Assembly (NCBI RefSeq): GCF_905115235.1
Contig: NC_051850.1
Location: 25,173,010 to 25,237,009, forward strand
DNA: 64,000 nt
Source of the DNA: Hermetia illucens
Taxonomy: Eukaryota; Arthropoda; Insecta; Diptera; Stratiomyidae
Direction: 5' to 3'
Numbering within the stretch: position 1 is the stretch's first letter; each line of letters begins with the position of its first letter. Made by a program: the position numbers and the translations under genes. The notes under the pieces were generated by a model. That model was given only the letters and a program-made list of their open reading frames with translations, was not told where the DNA came from and searched no databases. This document shows, piece after piece, positions 1 to 11,658 of this stretch.

Positions 1-59
1 TGTTCAGTGGTAAAAGTAAAAGTTGGTATTGCTTCCCAAACTTAACAAGCCACATGCAA

Positions 60-950
60 ATCTAACATCATATTGCCTGATCTGCCTGTTAGATACAATG
101 GGGATGATAATGGAAGGAGTCATTTTCAACAGACTGTTACCCACCGTTGAAAGCGGCAATGGCTTGTTGGAGCGCCAGTATGATTTTCCGAGCCTCACTC
201 TGCAGTGGATGCAAAAAACATGGTGGTGAATATGGCGAAAGACGCGCTAGTTTCTGGCGGCTGCTGCGCTGTGTTGACATTGGATGTCAAACATGCATTC
301 AACTCTGCCAACTTGAACCAAATCAACGGGACGTTGGTTGATATTGGTGTTCCCTGATATGTAGCGAGTCTGGTTGAAAAGAACCTCTCAGATAGGACTC
401 TCTGGTATAGAACGGTTGAGAGCTCCAAAGTGTACTTGTCACAGCGGAGGAACCACAGGGCTCGGTTCTCTGTTCCCTGCAGTCGAATATCATCTATAAG
501 GGACTGCCTTTTTTTCCGTCCCAAAAGATTCTTGCTTGCAGAGGATTTAACTGTAGTTGTTACAACAAAGGACCCAAATGATGTGGAAATACTAAAAGCG
601 GTAAAGTTGTGGCTAGAGAAAGCCGAATTGGTTTCGGTGGACTAGAAAACAGAAACGGCCTTAATAAGGAATCATTGAAAGAAGACCACCGTGAAATAGA
701 TAATACCTGGAGGTGACGATTGACGCCAAGCTGAGCTTTAGAGAACATCTAGAGTATGCAAGTCAAAAACAAGCCGGGGCTCCGCACACTTGCAAAAATG
801 TTGCCGAATATTGGCTCAAACACTATCGGAGATTGCCTTTAGCCAGAGTGGTGCGATTCATTCTGCTTACGTATGACGTATGGAGGAGCGCACAGAACGT
901 AGGAATATGACAAGGGCAGAGTGTCAACGAAAGGTCGCTGGACGCACATT
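60..950 (+). mobile_element. R1-like LINE remnant (reverse transcriptase part)
   Basis: Translated fragments in shifting frames match the reverse transcriptase (RT) of R1-clade non-LTR retrotransposons. Around 150-200 there is an 'ERQYDF' stretch like the R1 'RQYGFRKARST' motif. Around 270-330 there is a degraded 'LDVKNAFNSA' catalytic block. Around 540-640 come 'LTVVVTTKDPNDVE' and 'VKLWLEKAEL', which sit after the usual YxDD motif. At 713-790 'TIDAKLSFREHLEYASQK' is the typical block before the thumb. The reading frame is broken several times, so this is a dead copy. It starts at or before the window edge. Clade assignment is from remembered family motifs, without alignment. Confidence 0.7.
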
Positions 951-1668
951 AGGGTACGACTTTAGCGGAAAAATGTGAAGACCAACTATCACATTAATGA
1001 GCTATTTACAGGACACGGTGGTTGCTACAGGTACGCTTGCATCGCTTGGGTTGGATAGCTCCCTAGATTGAAAAATTAATCACGAAATAAAGAAAAAAAA
1101 CCGACTTAGCATTTTTCATTATTCTCTTGTGTTGATCATATGATTTGAGTCGCTAAAAAAGCCAGAAGGGTACGTAGAAGATTACAACTAACAATGGCAA
1201 TGATAGAACCAAGTGGCGAAACCGATCACTAAGAACAAAGAACATCATAGTGGAAAATTATCAAAGAAATCAGGATCAAAGACATAAGCGACTGGTGTCT
1301 TAGTCGCTCATATTTGTCCCTCTTGCATAACTTTGTATTATTGTAAAGTTATGGATTAGAACCCCCTCCATAAGGTACCTTACAACCTATAACCAACCCT
1401 TTTTCGTTTACTATGAAAACGGTAGTTGAACTTGCCAATTCCACCGGAAGGAGTGTATGTTTAAGATAAATTTGGTGTAGATCAAAATCCATAACACTTG
1501 TGAAAATTCATCAAGAAAACACCAACCTTCCATCTGCATCTTAGAAATGTCAAACTTTGATCAACCACCTCGTATTAATTATGGAACGTACTACTTTCGG
1601 TATCACTTAATGAATATTTGTTCGGTTTGCAATTCTAAAGTTAATAACTTCCTTTCTCAGCGACCAAA
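951..1668. other. Intergenic stretch, no recognised gene
   Basis: AT-rich sequence between the R1-like remnant and the 3' end of gene A. I see no long reading frame and no clear repeat or terminal inverted repeats. Confidence 0.5.
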
Positions 1669-1701
1669 TTTATTTTTCAACAAGAAACATTCTAAAGGAT
1701 C

Positions 1702-2093
1702 TTAAGCGCGTTTCTTCCAGGCATCGATAACAGCTGGGGCGGCAATGGTGTTGTAGACGGTGGAGACTGGGGCAATAGCTGGGGCAGCGACAACAGCGGA
1801 CCTAACAATTGGGGCAGCGACTGACAAAGCTGGGGTAACAACTGGGGCGGCAACAACTGGGTCGATGATTGGGGCAGCAACGGAGGTAGCGATGGCTGGA
1901 GCAGCATAGGCGGTGGCTACAGCTGGGGCAGCATAACCGGTGTAAGCAGCACCGTATCCATAGCCCAAGTATGGCAGGATTGGTGAAGCTGAAGCAGCAG
2001 CGATAAGAGCAAGAGCCAAAACTACGAATTTCTGAAAGGAAGGCCAATATTAGCTAAAAATCTATAAAAACGAACAGTTGCAATATCTACCAT
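1702..2093 (-). CDS. Small secreted Ala/Pro/Val-rich protein, gene A (cuticle-type)
   Basis: Two coding exons on the minus strand. The start codon is 2093-2091, the intron 2090-2032 (59 bp, GT..AG), and exon 2 2031-1702 with stop TAA at 1704-1702, giving 110 aa. Exon 2 begins KFVVLALALIAAASASP, a clear signal peptide with a likely cut after the Ala-Ser-Ala region. The mature part has a short Gly/Tyr block (PYLGYGYGAAYTGY) and then Ala-Pro-Ala and AAPVV-type repeats. It ends DAWKKRA, the family tail. A polyadenylation signal (AATAAA on the minus strand) lies at 1674-1669. The start was chosen because all eight family genes share ATG|GT..AG|(A/G)A at this place. There is no chitin-binding R&R motif. 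A secreted structural role, for example low-complexity cuticle protein, is inferred from composition only; a processed peptide precursor is an alternative. Confidence 0.82.
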
Positions 2094-2163
2094 GTTGAAT
2101 GGGTGAGAAGTATCTTCTGGAGAACGAAAATCCAAATGATACTCTTCGCTGACATTAACGGTC

Positions 2164-2171
2164 TATTTATA
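2164..2171 (-). promoter_or_regulatory. TATA box of gene A
   Basis: TATAAATA on the minus strand, about 70 bp upstream of the start codon and identical to the TATA element of the other family genes. A TCAG initiator candidate lies at 2152-2149, closer than usual, so the start site is uncertain. I see no AACCGGTT motif upstream. Confidence 0.65.
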
Positions 2172-3095
2172 CAAGGCGTCACTTATGCTGAGAAAACTGG
2201 CTCTCTATAGAAACGTAACCTTTTTTGGAACGAATTCCAAGTAGCTCCTTCAAGAATAAGTCAATCCTATCGTAGAAACCATTAAGGTTACACAATCCCT
2301 GGATGAAAAAAAAATCAGTAAATGAAGGCGATGACGTGATAACAGAATGATTTCTTTTTCATTTTGAAAATACCAAAGCATCAGTCGATATGCCATGTGT
2401 GTAATTAATAGCGTTTTTTATCAGGATCGCCCATTTAAATTCGTCCACTTTTCAAGATAATAAGAATTTGAAAAGAAAAAATAGTTCCTGAACGACTTCT
2501 TTTAATCAGATCAGATTTAAGAGTTTTTTCACCTAACAGAAATTTGAAATTCTGATGTAGTGGAATCCAATTTGGCGTTAGTATCAAACTTGAATTATTT
2601 TCACGCATATTAATTGGGATGTCGTCTCCACTTTGAAAGCGAATGATACATTTTTTCTTAATTTATTGAACACGTCACGCATCGTGATAGATTTCGATTT
2701 TCATAGAACAAGCAGTGACGTAAAAGTTCTGCGTAAGCTAATATATGCATACGTAATTGCTATCTGGAGAAGTGGACTATAGAATTATAGATTTAGATAA
2801 TTCAGAAAATAAGTTCCGTTTCAAAATGCATTTTTCAACTCCAGCTCTATACAACATGTGTATGCTACTATCGGATATGCAAAACCATGCTCAATTCAAA
2901 ATGCTAAGGAAGGGATGTTTTTCATGGTTATTGGTACTTTATGTAAATAGAGTCATAACAGAATTCCTGAATTTTATAACCAAAATCTATTCTATCCACA
3001 ACTAAATCCGATGAGCCTGAATACACTGCCAAGTGGCCACAAATGCATTGATTAAGAAGAGTACCATGTTGTAATTAACTTTTTAAGACACTTAT
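2172..3095. other. AT-rich intergenic stretch
   Basis: Upstream of gene A. An 82-codon open stretch at 2757-3005 has no recognisable domain and an irregular composition; I treat it as chance. No repeat structure was recognised. Confidence 0.45.
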
Positions 3096-3099
3096 GTAG

Positions 3100-4726
3100 T
3101 TTTTTAAGAGCTAAATAAAAAAAAAATGGCACTCTGCTCTCCACTCCTGTGGCGAGGTCTAAACTGAGTGGAGAGCGCCGGTGGCATCATCTGTCCGCAC
3201 GCATTTGCAACATTCGAAATAAATTTCGAATGTCGCGAATCCTGTCGCGCCACATCACTCCGCCCCCAAATGAAACCGAGGGGTTTCAGCGATTGAATCC
3301 GGAACTGTATTCCCCCATCAGTCCTTGAAGCGAACGCGTCGTTGTTTAGGAGTGCACACGGGCTTCAGCCTGGACAGGGAGACCGCCTATTTGTGTCCAC
3401 CGATCTCGAGCTGGAAGAAATGTTCTCCTCGCTCGAGAACGCGGTACGGGCCTTCATAAGGAGGTTGCAGCGGCTTCCGGACGGCATCCGTCCTGACCAG
3501 GACGTGCGTACACGTGTCCAGCTCTTTGGGCGGACACACAGGTGCGGACGATTGTTGGGTGGGAGGAGTGCCTTCATGCGTCGCAGATTGTCCCTCAGCA
3601 GGCGCACCAACCCCGACCCGACCGGATCACTTGGGAGTCTCGGGTTCTCCCTGTATACTAGCTCCGCGGGGCTGGCAGCAAATTCCTCTCGGCGAAATGT
3701 GCGTAGGCCGAGTAGGACGAGAGGCAAGACTTGGATCCAGGACGAATCGGCGCGTGCCGTAATGTCGGCTTTCAGCGTCCGGTGCCAACGTTCTAGCATC
3801 CCATTGGATTGCGGGTGGTATGCAGTAGTCCGCTGGCGTTTAAAACCCAGGAGTTTTCCTAACTCCGAGAAAAGGGTGGACTCAAATTGCATTGCCTGGT
3901 CAGTGATGACCACTGCAGGGACGCCAAAGCGAGGTATCCACTCTCGACAGAGGGTTTCGGCACAAGATTGCGCCGTAATGTCTTTCAGAAGTATTGCCTC
4001 AGCCCACGCCTTAAACCTGTCGATGATTTTGAGGCAATACTTGTAACCGTGCGAGTCTCGCAAAGGGCCTACTATGTCGAGGTGTATTGTGTGGAATCGC
4101 TTGGTAGCGCGGGGGAATGAGCCCACTTCTTTCCTTACATGTCTGGTGACTTTACACTTTGGCATGCGATGCACTCTCTGGCCCAGGAATTGACGTCCTT
4201 GTTCATGGAGGGCCAGAAGTATTTATCGGTGACTAACCGATTTGTTGACCTGATGCCTGGATGCACTAAGTCGTGAACCGCGTGGAGCACTTCCTTGCGA
4301 AAGGTGGCCGGAATGTATGGCCGAGGTCCCTTTTCCGAGTCTTCGCAGCAGAGAGAGAGGTTTGAGCCGAAGATGGGCAACTCCCGAAATTTGTATTTGG
4401 GGTTGGATTTGAGGTTTTGAAGTACTGCGTCATCCTCCTGCGCCTCGGCAATAGCCGAGAAGTCGAGTGAGGCGGGGATGTTAACCTCGGAGACACAAGA
4501 CAAAGCATCAGCAACTATGTTGTCCTTGCCGGACACGTGCTGGATGTCTGACGTAAACTGGTTTATAAAGCTTAGATGTCGAAGCTGACGAGGGGACGCT
4601 TTGTCGGGCTTTTGTTTCAAAGCATATGTGAGAGGCTTATGGCCCATGAACACTGTAAACGGCCTGCCTCCAAGGGAGAAACGGAAGTATTTAATGCTCA
4701 AGTAGATGGTCACTTTCGAGTGATAC
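3100..4726 (-). mobile_element. Ty3/gypsy LTR retrotransposon fossil, CsRn1/Kabuki-like, 3' half
   Basis: On the minus strand the order is RNase H end, integrase zinc-binding region, integrase catalytic core (with 'HLDIVGPLRDSHGYKYC', 'TDQAMQFES' and 'YHPQSNGMLERWHRTLKA') and integrase C-terminal part ending near 3320. The wording of these blocks is closest to the CsRn1/Kabuki clade as I know it. Downstream, near 3257-3267, a purine-rich GGGGGCGGAG tract is followed by TGATGTGG, which is a good candidate for the polypurine tract and the start of the 3' LTR; the LTR would run toward about 3100. Gag, protease and RT are absent, and the upstream side is cut by the dispersed repeat starting near 4727. 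The copy is broken, with only a few breaks in the part that remains, so it is of moderate age. Confidence 0.82.
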
Positions 4727-5260
4727 TGACATTCATACGCTTGAATTTGCACAGAAATGACAACTTTGACCTATTATAACTTTGTTAGTGATGGCGCGAT
4801 TTCCACCAAACTTGGCAGAATCATGTTCTGCATTATAGCTTCTGAATTAGATTCGTGATGATACTATTATTAACTTTATTTGGACAGATATCGGTATGGA
4901 GGGTATTTTGCGAGCCAAGGCACCACCCTAATTTTTTTCTTAGTTTTCGGATGAGTAATTTCTAAGAATGGGTGATGTGACTCACGATGTGAGTGAGCAT
5001 TCACAATTGTCAATCGTTACAACATTTTCGAAAAAATGCATGTGATAGGCATATAGACAGTAAACCAATTTTAATGAAATTTTAATATTAACGGAGATAT
5101 AAGCGTTTAAAGTTTTTCCCAAGATTCCTCCAAAAATCAGCAATTTTCCTGGCACTCAGACACCCCAACCTATATACCATTTTGAAGCTCAGATCCTCCC
5201 CCAATAGTAGTGATTACGAATTGAATGTTATGTTGGCTTATATACAATGAAGTAGGGCAT
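4727..5260 (+). repeat. Dispersed non-coding repeat, copy 1
   Basis: Starts with a TACTGACATTCA-like block and shares with 15110-15850 and 47190-47480 the phrases 'TTTGTTAGTRATRGYGCGATT' in degenerate form, 'CACCAAA.TTGGCA' and 'GATATCGGTAT'. No coding potential. It cuts directly into the Ty3/gypsy fossil, so this copy inserted later, or the fossil end was lost at this join. Confidence 0.65.
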
Positions 5261-6985
5261 CCCCTTTTTAAAAACTGAGCGGCAGCACACGATTTTCACC
5301 GGTAATGGTAATGCAACCTGGGATGGATCAGTTGGCCTTTCTTTTCTTTTCATATCATGTAGAAGGTAAAAGCACTCGTAGTTGCCTTAGTATATCGTAG
5401 GCGACCATAGACTCCTCTGACGATACCAAGCTTAAAGATCAGGGTGGTCCAATTTTGGAAGAACCATTTAGTCCTCCTGATTATTGTACAGACCACCTGT
5501 TTTGGGCAAATACTAACTTTTCAAAAACTAGTTGATAATAGTTGCGACGATCAAGACTGAGGGTAACTCATTAGACTCTACCTCACCTTTACCCTTAGGA
5601 AAAACGTGGCCGAAAGTGACAACGAAAGTTGTTGAATATCTTAACTCAAAAGCGGACATGGGACATGGAAATCACCCGTTTGTAACCTTGGTTGATTTGA
5701 GGCGAGATTTGATGGAAGGATAATGTTCTTCGAGTTTCCGCAGGAATAGGTTGTTTTATGAGGAAAGCTGAGTCAAGCACTATAGAACTGTGGATAAAGT
5801 TGACGACGCAAATGCTATAGAGGCTATCACCATCGATAAAGTTTTATAAGCCACAAGATGGGGTCCACCATAAATCAAAAAGACTGAATTTCAATATGCC
5901 TATTATCTCTAGTGGCTCTAAAGGCAGCAACTAATGTTAGAAACAGGCCCATTAAAATAAGAAGGCTCCAATATAATTAATTAAGAAACAACAACAATAG
6001 CTCCCCATGTGATTTGACACCGTAGGGCAAAATGAGCCGATGAGAATCGACGTTTCTTTTTGAGAAAAAGGGGGACCATAATTCCACCACTGAGGCCTTT
6101 AGTGGGCCCATTGCACTGACTCTTTTAGACAATCACAATCATCGACGATTATAGCCAGGATTTGATCGCGGTGCACGACGTCAAGACCGTGGAGTTAATA
6201 TATTAGAAAATAGATTAAAAAGATCAATTATTTACTGATATCACGGAGATTGTTTGTTGGGGGATAGATTTGTCCCGGGTTGTCCCTCAAAAGCTTTCTG
6301 TTATCTTTAACGTGAATTCCCTGAGGTGCCCAAGTAACTAGTTCTAATCCCATAGCTGGCAGTATTCCAGCGTCATGGATAGTAGCCTGGCAACCAGTGT
6401 ACGACGCAATGCACTGGGAGTCCTCGGAGCCTCGGAGCCAAAAGTTCTCTGGTGGCGTTGATAGTGTTATGTGACTCTAACTCTGCCAAGGGGGTAATTG
6501 TGACGTGTATCCGGAGCCAATTCCATCAGGTCCTTGGTCAGGTAGTGTGTATTGAACTGGTATTAGAAGACCGCATTGGCCCAGGCGAACGCTGATTCGT
6601 CCGTGAGTTCCGGATTCAGTTAATTGTAGCTTACGCCTCAGGCAACTAGAGTAGGGGCTTTGTCTCCGAGGGTGCATTCATCCCTGGCTATTGCGGCCCG
6701 CTCCTTTATACAAAATGCGCTGGGAAAATTAATGGTAAGGAGGAAGACTGCTTTCGGGCACAACACGAAAATCCGTCGTAATGTTCCTACTTCGGAAAAA
6801 AGCCCAGATAAAATCGTTAGAAGAGAAAAGGCTAATCAGGCAATATGCGAAAGTGGTGAACCGTATGCGATCGGAAACCTTCCTGTAAAAGAACGTAAGC
6901 AAAGGCGTTAAAAAATGAACTTGTGGAATTGGCGGAACCACTGGAAGGCATTTCGCTCTACAGGGGAGCATGAACAGCAGCAGAA
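5261..6985. other. Unassigned stretch with possible old transposon pieces
   Basis: No supported gene. Parts of 6300-6700 are GC-richer than the surroundings and have short open stretches on the minus strand, which suggests decayed transposon coding DNA, but I cannot name a family. Confidence 0.35.
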
Positions 6986-6989
6986 TACA

Positions 6990-7440
6990 CTCACAACTCG
7001 TTGATATTTTGGTTGCTGAGCAGTTCATCAAAATATTCAACCCATCGCTCCAATATGCCCATTCTGTCGGAAATCAGATTTTCCTCTTTTTCCCGGCAAG
7101 ATGAGCATCGAGGTATGTAAGGCTTCATCCTTCTGACTTGTTTGTAAAACTGCCGCACCTGGTGCGGTTGCTTCCTGCACTTTTCGAGTTCTTCCCTTTT
7201 CCATCTGTGAAGTCGCTTCGCTGCTCGCCGGAGTCCATGATAAATTTCTGCGCCTTCACGCGTGGTTGTGAAGATCATTTGTTATTGCTTCATCTCTATG
7301 AATTCAGGACGGTGTCCATTTTCCCCTTATAGGTATTGCGGCGAGCTTTGTTGTGGATGGCTTCAGTATTGACTCCCACCTGATTGTCAGAGGGGATTGT
7401 AGGTGGCGTTGTAATTCGAGCGCGGAGCATTATGCAAACG
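6990..7440 (-). mobile_element. RTE-like LINE 'A' fragment (linker between endonuclease and RT)
   Basis: The minus-strand translation (7278-6991) contains 'EIYHGLRRAAKRLHRWKRE', 'YKQVRRMKPYIPRCSSC' and 'MGILERWVEYFDELLSNQ', which match the corresponding part of the longer LINE 'A' at 9365-9640. The upstream bases to 7440 match the block coding for 'RARIITPPRIPSDNQV' in that copy. It lacks both ends, so this is a truncated and decayed piece. Confidence 0.78.
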
Positions 7441-7905
7441 AGTCTATTTTGCAAATTTCTAGTAACTACTAGCTTTACTAAGGGACAATCTAATTAATAC
7501 AAAAAGGACATTGGAATCATTTCCTTATCTTTCTCCAGCAGATTAAATAACTCTTTTCAGTTCACGGATCTTAAAGAGTATAAGTGATTTCTTGTAGGGT
7601 TAATTATTTTGCTGACATTACCAATTCAACGGATACAGCTTTTCAAAATAAATACATTAAGTCTTTGAGCCAAGATTCAAATTAAAAAAATATAAACTTA
7701 GGTGAAAGCTTTCAGATATTTCAAAGATTTTTATTGCTGTTGGAAGCTGGATACCAGAGCTTCTTTTCAAATTTTATAATTTTATTCTTATCAGCTCCTA
7801 TAGTGAAACGGGTTAACTTTAAATGTCGTTAATGGGATTACTAGAGATATTATGATATCTGAATTAAGAGTGGTAATTCAGTTCATTTTGTATTGCAGTT
7901 CATTT
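7441..7905. other. AT-rich intergenic stretch
   Basis: No open frame or repeat recognised. Very high A+T content. Confidence 0.45.
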
Positions 7906-7955
7906 ATTTATTGATACAAATGAGTTAATTATTTATTGATACAAATGAGTTAATT
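7906..7955 (+). repeat. 25-bp perfect tandem duplication
   Basis: The unit ATTTATTGATACAAATGAGT plus TAATT occurs twice in a row (7906-7930 and 7931-7955) without a mismatch. It lies just upstream of LINE 'A'. The perfect identity points to a recent event, for example replication slippage. Confidence 0.9.
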
Positions 7956-8019
7956 TGATAGCCGCGTTGATAAAAACAAATATTTTTACTTTATTTACAC
8001 TTGATATCATCAGGTGGTC

Positions 8020-11000
8020 AAAAGGTAGTATAGGTCCCAGAGCGAAACGTGGATTGGTACCCACGATGGAGCATAAAACCTGGGAAATGCCTGCTGAACC
8101 AACACCAACAGCTCTACTACCAAACCCTATCTCCACCTCCACGTGGTGACCGCTGGCAGCTCTTTCTTAATGAAAAGCTGCAGACGGAGAAAGATGAAGG
8201 CGAGTCTTCCACGCCTAAAAACAGGACAAATTGTACCAACTGGTCCTCCAGGTTGTGGGTTGGGTCGGGCTGACAACCCTACACGGAAAACAACATGTTA
8301 CGAAGTCACAACAGGAGCCTCGGACTGAACGGATTACACAACGACGAACCCGGCAACGACAATGGAATAACGATTTGCGCATTTTCTCATGGAACGTGCG
8401 CTCCCTGTACAGAGATGAAGCTGATGAGCAGCTAGCCGATACCCAATATAGGGCTGATGTAATAGCGTTACAGGAGATGCGTTGGACAGGGACCCGTTTC
8501 CTAGAGAAGAGCCGCTACACCATATATTATAGTGGCCATCCAGTAAACCATGTGCTCGGAGTAGCTTTCTCAGTCAGCCAAAAAATGAAATCTGTTGTTA
8601 TCGGCTTTGAAAACATAAGCGAAAGGGTACCCACTTAGAAATAAAAGCCTCATTAACGTTGACGTACCTACAGAGGAGACTGCAGAGTTGGAGAAGGGTA
8701 CCTTCTACGAGGCAGTAGAACGAACCCTCGAAGCCTGTCCCAGATATGATATCAAAATCGTACTTGGGGATTTTAACAGCCAAGTAGGGAAGGAGCCCGT
8801 ATTCAGGCGATACGTTGGCTCCCATAGCTCACACCAAAATGCAAATCATAACGGACTGCGGGTTATTCAATCAGCAGTGTCACATGAAACGGTTGTTGGA
8901 AGTACCTGGTTTGCGCCGAAAGCGGTCCACAAACATACATGGGGATCTCCAGTCGGGACCACTTTCAATCAAATTGACCACGTGTTGATCGATCGCCGCA
9001 ACCTCTCAGCCTTGATAAATGTCAAAACATATACGGGAGGCCAATATAGACTCGCATCACCATCTCGTTGGCATGGTGTTCCGAGCTCGAATAATAACAC
9101 CACCCAGAATCCCCTCTGACAATCAGGTGAGAGTGAATACTGAAGCCATTCAGAATACAGCACTCCGCGACACCTATAAGAGGGAAATGGATGCCGCAAT
9201 AACCGCAGTCAACAGAGCACCTGGAGATGAAGCATCAACAAATGATCTTCACAACCACCTGAAGAACGTTATCATTGATAGAGCTACAAACATACTCAGC
9301 CCCAACCGCAAAAGGAGTCGGAACGGCTGGTTTAACGATGAATGTAAGCTAGCAACGAGTAATCTTGCATTTTCAAAGAACGCGGACACGCGCAGAGATT
9401 TTCCACGAACTCCGTCGAGCGGAGAACCGAGTTGACAGACGGAAAAAGGAAGCCTGGGAGAACCAACAAGCCAAGCAAGTTTTACCAACAAGTCAGCAGG
9501 ATGAAGCCTTATACACCACGATGCTTATCCTGCCGAGACAAAGAGAGAAATCTGACTTGCGACAGAATGGGCATACTGGAGCGATGGGTTGAATATTTTG
9601 ATGAGCTACTGAACAACCAGAAAATCGGCGAGTTGGAGGTCCCGAAAACTGAAGACGACGGACAAATACTGCCACCACCAAGTATAGGAGGAACAATCCG
9701 TGCAATTCATCGGCTAAAAAATCATAAGCCGCTAGGAGCCGATGCAATTACAGCCGAATTGATTAAATATGGAGGCGACCAGTTACACCAAGTGGTCATT
9801 CAACTTGTGCTCAAAGTATGGGACAGCAAATCAATGCCTGATGATTGGCAACGATGCATTATCAGTCTCATTCATAAAAGGGAGATATTACACAGTGCAG
9901 CAATTATAGAGGTATCACGTTGCTGAATACCATCTATAAGATATTCTCCGCTATCTTGCTAGGCTGGATAGCCCCATACGCCCAGAACATCATTGGCCCA
10001 TACCAAAGAGGCTTCACTCCAGGCAAATCAGCAACAGATCAGATTTTCTCCGTTGGGCAAGCGATGGAAAAACTGTTGGAATATGGACACCAGTTGCACC
10101 ATCTATTCATCGACTTTAAAACCGCCTATGATAGCATAGTCAGGGTAAAACTGTGCATGGCCATGAGAGAATTCGGTAACCCGACGAAACTGATAAGACT
10201 GACTAGGCTGACCCTGACCAATGTACGAGGCCAGATAAAATCAACAGGATCACTCTCAAGACCATTCGACATTAACGACGGTCTACGACAAGGGGATGCC
10301 CTATCATGCGTCCTCTTTAACCTGGCCCTCTAGAAAGTGATCCGTGATGGTGAGGTAAATGCAAGAAGTACGATCCGTTTTAAGTCCACCCAACTACTAG
10401 CCTATGCTGACGATATTGGCATCATGGGAAGAACCATCCGAGACGTACAAACTGCCTTCATTCAGATCGAGCAGACGGCGATTGGCGCGAGATGTTGGGC
10501 TGCACATCAATGAAGGTAAGACAGAGTATATGGTGGCAACGTCAGCACCGAAGACGAATCAACCAACAACATCAAACCGCACTGGTCAAACACGAAGAAG
10601 AATAAGGATAGGAGAATACAACTTTGAAACCGTTGACAATTTCTCCTATCTAGGGTCGAAAATTGCAACCGATAACAGCTACGATGATAAAATCCGTGCA
10701 ACAGAGCCTACATATTTTAGCTTACCAAAACTATTCCGCTCGGAACGTCTCACCTTAGGGTCAAAGCTATTAATGTACAAGACAATGATCTTGCCAGTCC
10801 TTACGTATTCCTCGGAGATTTGGGTTCTTAGCAAGAAAAATTGCGTACTCTTGGCCGCGTTCGAGAGAAGAATCCTCCGAAGAATTTTTGGCCCCCTACA
10901 TGAGGATGGACGATTCCGTAGTCTACATAACGACGAAATCTATGAGCGATACTATCATCTGTATGGAAGAGGATGATCCCACCCGGAAAGTCTATAAGGG

Positions 11001-11197
11001 CAATATGTATGGTTGAAAAAGAAGACGAGGCAGACCCTGCCTAAGATGGAGCGATGGCGTAGGTCAGGACGCCAGACAGCTTTTAGGGATATCGAATTGG
11101 TGGACCTCGGCGCAAAACCGGGATGTCTGGAGTTCCTTATTGAGGCAGGCCTAGACCGGACACCGGCTGTTGCGCCGTTGATGATGATGATGATATC
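8020..11197 (+). mobile_element. RTE-like LINE 'A', near full-length but broken
   Basis: The endonuclease domain covers about 8370-9080 with 'IFSWNVRSLYR', 'VIALQEMRWTG', 'IVLGDFNSQVGKE' and 'TFNQIDHVLIDRRNLS', so the Asn, Glu, Asp-Asn and Asp/His-type catalytic blocks are visible. The linker covers 9120-9640. The RT covers about 9640-10480 with 'LGADAITAELIKYGG', 'HHLFIDFKTAYDSI', 'GLRQGDALSCVLFNLAL' and the catalytic YADD at 10403-10414. The C-terminal region runs to about 10976. The 3' end is 'GTTGCGCCGTTGATGATGAT', a trinucleotide tail typical of RTE elements. The frame shifts several times between open stretches (8231-8638, 8688-9119, 9432-9926, 9920-10333, 10404-10976), so this copy cannot make one protein. 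The RTE-group assignment is from the endonuclease and RT wording. Confidence 0.85.
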
Positions 11198-11345
11198 ATC
11201 TGGGCTGCACTGCTAGTGAGGGTGCCAACTTTATTTCATGAGTCATGTGATCATGGGATATATTTCATGAGTCTTTATGACGCCGAGGAAATCTGGAAAA
11301 CTGTCGAAGTATGAACTTGATAAAATAAATTATTTTTCTTTTAGC

Positions 11346-11357
11346 TCAATATTTACT
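11346..11357. repeat. Target-site duplication of the SINE, left
   Basis: TCAATATTTACT, identical to 11647-11658 on the other side of the SINE. Confidence 0.9.
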
Positions 11358-11646
11358 ATAATAATAATCGTTGGCGCAACAATCCATATTGGATCAGGGC
11401 CTTGAAGTGTGTTAGAGCACTTCATTCAAGACCGTAACGGTACACTAGGAGGCAATGTGGTCAGCATTGCGCTCGCCCAAGATTATTACCCTGATTTGAC
11501 TCAGGTACTCATTCACAGCTGAGTCGACTGGTATCCGACGTCAAATCACGATGCAAATTCCACTGCCACCAGTGAGATTTGAACCGCGACCTTCCGTATG
11601 ACAGCCTAGTGCTCTAACCACTGAGCTATCCGGACACTATTTAATT
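11358..11646 (-). mobile_element. tRNA-derived SINE with intact target-site duplications
   Basis: Reading the minus strand, the 5' part has a polymerase III A box TAGCTCAGTGG (11628-11618) and B box GGTTCAAATCT (11585-11575) about 32 bp apart, as in a tRNA gene. A unique body follows, and the 3' end reads GATTGTTGCGCCAACGATTA plus TTATTA. Perfect 12-bp direct repeats TCAATATTTACT flank it (11346-11357 and 11647-11658). The final 35 bases resemble the 3' end of LINE 'A', including TTGTTGCGCC and the trinucleotide tail, which suggests that LINE 'A' type enzymes moved it. It is not a working tRNA, because the acceptor arm does not close. Confidence 0.9.
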
Positions 11647-11658
11647 TCAATATTTACT
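11647..11658. repeat. Target-site duplication of the SINE, right
   Basis: TCAATATTTACT, the partner of 11346-11357. Confidence 0.9.

Noticed and set aside
1692-1907. Leu/Pro/Gln-rich minus-strand frame overlapping gene A
   Set aside because: A shifted frame of gene A, made Leu/Pro-rich by its GCT/CCA repeats; no start context or signal peptide.
3342-4046. 234-codon plus-strand open frame
   Set aside because: It is the antisense of the Ty3/gypsy integrase; the minus-strand reading carries the conserved motifs.
11575-11628. A tRNA gene
   Set aside because: A and B boxes are present but the acceptor arm does not close, and the sequence continues into a SINE body with target duplications.
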